Assembly (NCBI RefSeq): GCF_943912325.1
Contig: NZ_CALTTX010000074.1
Coordinates: 1 to 9,463 of the forward strand
Source: an uncultured Microbacterium sp.
GTDB taxonomy: Bacteria; Actinomycetota; Actinomycetes; Actinomycetales; Microbacteriaceae
Reading direction: 5' to 3'
Length of the DNA stretch: 9,463 nucleotides
The notes beneath the pieces were generated by a model. That model worked only from the letters and a program-made list of their open reading frames with translations. It was not told the DNA's origin and ran no database searches. Position 1 is the first letter of the stretch, and the number at the start of each line of letters is the position of its first letter. Positions 7,819 through 9,463 of the stretch are shown piece by piece. A program made the translations under genes and the position numbers.

Positions 7819-7860
7819 ATGATCGAAGACGTCGTCGAAACGAGCGCGGAGGAGGGCTGA
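7819..7860 (+). CDS. Possible 13-codon leader ORF abutting the lipoprotein gene
   Basis: ATG 7819 opens a frame encoding MIEDVVETSAEEG and ends in TGA at 7858-7860, with the lipoprotein ATG at 7861 following directly. No clear Shine-Dalgarno precedes it, and its acidic peptide matches nothing I know. The exact abutment could allow translational coupling, but short frames of this size occur often by chance. Confidence 0.15.
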   Translation: MIEDVVETSAEEG

Positions 7861-8628
7861 ATGAACGCGTCGATGGATGCCTCGAGCGAGCCCTCCTCCG
7901 CTGGCTCGCGCCGCGCCAGGCTTCCGCGCCGCCGCGCCGTGACCGCCGCGGCGGCGCTCGCCCTCGCGGCATCCGCCGTCTTCGGCGTGCTGACCGCGTG
8001 CGTCTCGCCCTCGACGCCGTCCGTGCCGAGCGGCACGGCCGGCGAGAGCGGCGTCGGGGCCGTGTGGCTCGATGGCGGCCGAATTCTCGGGGTCATGACG
8101 CAGGGAAGCTCGTCGTGCGCGCCGGTCGCGGCCGACCCGATGGTCGACGCGGAGGGGACGCTGGAGGTGCATCTCGCCGCGCCCGCGAACGCAACGGCCT
8201 GCACGCGCGACCTCGTGTGGCGCACGACCCTGCTGACTGCTCCGGCCCAGATCGACCGCGCCGACGACTTGCGGATCCAGGTGTCGGGCACGGCTTCGGG
8301 CGAGACCACGCTCGCGGGCACGGCGGCTACCGAGGCCGCGGTCGATGAGTACTCCGCGAGCATCGGGCTATCGAGTATCCCCGGCGCGCTCGTGTTGCTG
8401 ACGTGGGGGAGCTCGGGCTGCCCGCCCGTGCTCGACACCGTGCGCTCGACGGGCGATGAACTCGACATCGCGTTCGCGCCGCGCTCCGCCGATCGGGTGT
8501 GCACGGCCGACCTGGTCCCCCGCACGCTGATCGTTCCGGTCCCCGATGGCGGCGCCGATGCGCAGACGGCCGTGCTCTCGGGCGATGGGTTCAACGACGT
8601 CCACGTGACGATCCCCGCCGCGGGCTGA
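7861..8628 (+). CDS. Predicted lipoprotein with an internal duplication, unknown function
   Basis: The gene encodes 255 residues. ATG 7861 is supported by GGAGGA at 7848-7853 with 7-nt spacing. A later ATG at 7873 is the only nearby alternative. Residues 17-25 are basic (RRARLPRRR), 26-43 are hydrophobic, and LTAC (44-47) is a good lipobox, so Cys47 would be lipidated and the mature protein anchored outside the membrane. A Ser/Pro/Thr-rich linker follows at 48-62. The rest consists of two related units: about 67-128, with GSSSCAPV (83-90) and ACTRDLVWRT (113-122), and about 172-228, with GSSGCPPV (183-190) and VCTADLVPRT (213-222). Each unit has one cysteine pair (Cys86/Cys114 and Cys187/Cys214), probably disulfide-bonded outside the cell. 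I recognise no named domain. Similar conserved hypothetical lipoproteins exist in Microbacteriaceae. It lies between cls and clpC and has no obvious partner. Confidence 0.87.
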   Translation: MNASMDASSEPSSAGSRRARLPRRRAVTAAAALALAASAVFGVLTACVSPSTPSVPSGTAGESGVGAVWLDGGRILGVMTQGSSSCAPVAADPMVDAEGTLEVHLAAPANATACTRDLVWRTTLLTAPAQIDRADDLRIQVSGTASGETTLAGTAATEAAVDEYSASIGLSSIPGALVLLTWGSSGCPPVLDTVRSTGDELDIAFAPRSADRVCTADLVPRTLIVPVPDGGADAQTAVLSGDGFNDVHVTIPAAG

Positions 8629-8657
8629 GCCGCGCCCGGCGTAAGCCCGGCATCCGC

Positions 8658-8675
8658 TCTCCGCCTACGGCGAAC
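8658..8675 (+). promoter_or_regulatory. ClgR-like operator upstream of clpC
   Basis: The site CGCCTACGGCGAAC (8662-8675) fits the core of the ClgR consensus I recall from Corynebacterium, WNNWCGCYNANRGCGWWS. Only the fourth position (C instead of A/T) deviates over 8658-8675. ClgR is the actinobacterial activator of clp protease genes, including clpC. The centre lies about 47 bp upstream of the predicted transcription start, a normal position for an activator. The consensus comes from memory and the match was made by eye. Confidence 0.55.
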
Positions 8676-8702
8676 ACGGCCGCACCGGACCCCGCCCGTC
8701 GC

Positions 8703-8708
8703 TAGCCT
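8703..8708 (+). promoter_or_regulatory. Probable -10 element of the clpC promoter
   Basis: TAGCCT, in the context CGCTAGCCTCG, fits TANNNT and has the same TANNCT form as the -10 elements proposed for lysS and the 68-residue gene. Its end is 49 bp before the clpC ATG, giving a leader of about 43 nt that contains GAGGAG (8744-8749). No good -35 hexamer is visible 17 bp upstream, consistent with a promoter that needs an activator. Confidence 0.55.
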
Positions 8709-8757
8709 CGATGTATCGCCCATCCGTGGGCGTCCCGCGACCTGAGGAGTGACGCGA

Positions 8758-9463
8758 ATGTTCGAGAGATTTACCGACCGTGCCCGTCGAGTGGTGGTGC
8801 TCGCCCAAGAAGAGGCGAAGATGCTCAACCACAACTACATCGGCACCGAGCACATCCTCCTCGGCCTCATCCACGAGGGTGAGGGCGTTGCCGCGAAGGC
8901 GCTGGAATCGCTCGGGATTTCGCTCGACGCCGTGCGCGAGCAGGTGCAAGACATCATCGGCCAGGGTCAGCAGCAGCCGACCGGCCACATCCCCTTCACG
9001 CCGCGCGCCAAGAAGGTGCTCGAGCTGTCGCTGCGCGAAGCGCTGCAGCTCGGCCACAACTACATCGGCACCGAGCACATCCTGCTCGGCCTCATCCGCG
9101 AGGGCGAGGGCGTCGCCGCCCAGGTGCTCGTCAAGCTCGGCGCCGACCTCAACAAGGTGCGCCAGCAGGTCATCCAGCTGCTCTCGGGCTACCAGGGCAA
9201 AGAGCCCGCGGGTGTCGCTTCGGGCGCCGGCGAGCAGGCCTCGGCGGGTGCGCAGGGCGGCTCGGCCGTGCTCGACCAGTTCGGCCGCAACCTCACGCAG
9301 GCCGCGCGCGACAACAAGCTCGACCCCGTCATCGGGCGCGAAAAAGAGATCGAGCGGGTCATGCAGATCCTCTCGCGTCGCTCCAAGAACAACCCCGTGC
9401 TGATCGGTGAGCCCGGCGTCGGCAAGACCGCCGTCGTCGAGGGCCTCGCGCAGGCGATCGTCA
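8758..9463 (+). CDS. clpC: ATP-dependent Clp protease ATP-binding subunit ClpC, 3'-partial
   Basis: The frame runs from ATG 8758 to the window edge without a stop (235 full codons). The start is supported by GAGGAG at 8744-8749 with 8-nt spacing and by the family N-terminus MFERFTDRARRVVVLAQEEA. ClpC is an AAA+ unfoldase that feeds substrates to ClpP in the cytoplasm. Two Clp_N repeats occupy about 3-72 and 78-147, each with HNYIGTEHILLGLI. A Gly/Ala/Gln-rich linker lies at about 150-172. The first AAA+ module begins around LDPVIGREKEIERVMQILSR, and its Walker A motif GEPGVGKT is at 217-224. Two N-terminal repeats followed by this linker are typical of ClpC rather than ClpA or ClpB. The middle domain, second AAA+ module and C-terminus lie outside the window. 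A ClgR-like site and a -10 element lie upstream. Confidence 0.97.
   Translation, partial: MFERFTDRARRVVVLAQEEAKMLNHNYIGTEHILLGLIHEGEGVAAKALESLGISLDAVREQVQDIIGQGQQQPTGHIPFTPRAKKVLELSLREALQLGHNYIGTEHILLGLIREGEGVAAQVLVKLGADLNKVRQQVIQLLSGYQGKEPAGVASGAGEQASAGAQGGSAVLDQFGRNLTQAARDNKLDPVIGREKEIERVMQILSRRSKNNPVLIGEPGVGKTAVVEGLAQAIV

Noticed and set aside
8621..8638. A hairpin CGGGC/GCCCG across the lipoprotein stop codon as a terminator
   Set aside because: The stem is only 5 bp with an 8-nt loop containing the stop, no T-run follows, and pairings like this are common in this base composition.
8629..8757. A HAIR (HspR) or CIRCE heat-shock operator upstream of clpC
   Set aside because: Neither the CTTGAGT-type nor the TTAGCACTC-type inverted repeat is present. 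Only the ClgR-like site could be supported.

Overview
The window is high-GC DNA with strong G/C at third codon positions, GTG starts and an actinobacterial gene set. It probably comes from the chromosome of a member of the Microbacteriaceae. The evidence is the set of families present (paired bacterial PH-domain membrane proteins, a Rossmann/DUF2520 protein, an actinobacterial-type LysRS, DUF4192, a two-HKD cardiolipin synthase and a two-repeat ClpC) and an excess of the word GGATGCC/GGCATCC. The genus cannot be fixed from the sequence alone. This is mainly a core-genome neighbourhood. I see no mobile element, CRISPR array, tRNA or rRNA, and no defence or secondary-metabolism cluster.

Layout. 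Positions 1-2919 (+): three genes joined by 4-bp GTGA stop/start overlaps. They are a small membrane PH-domain protein (5' end outside the window), a 554-residue membrane protein with three PH-like modules, and a 236-residue NAD(P)-binding-fold/DUF2520 protein. Positions 2911-2966 hold a 9-bp tandem repeat that multiplies the stop codon, followed by a GC-rich hairpin. Positions 3031-4617 (+): lysS with its own likely promoter and Shine-Dalgarno site. Its last 19 bp, including the stop codon, are tandemly duplicated. Positions 4651-5841 (-): a DUF4192 protein convergent with lysS. Positions 5842-6010: a divergent intergenic region with two perfect palindromes and a -10 element placed for a leaderless transcript. 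Positions 6011-7708 (+): a 68-residue single-pass membrane protein and then a cardiolipin synthase, separated by a 24-bp gap with a perfect 6-3-6 inverted repeat. Positions 7861-8628 (+): a predicted lipoprotein with an internal duplication. Positions 8758-9463 (+): the start of clpC, cut by the window edge at its first Walker A motif and preceded by a ClgR-like operator and a -10 element.

Functional picture. Several genes concern the cell envelope: the PH-domain membrane proteins, the small membrane protein with cardiolipin synthase, and the lipoprotein. They are interspersed with housekeeping genes for translation (lysS) and protein quality control (clpC). The most useful observations are the ClgR-type site in front of clpC, the duplicated gene ends at two loci, the over-represented GGATGCC word, the duplicated-cysteine lipoprotein and the leaderless small membrane protein. 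I found no convincing new multi-gene system.
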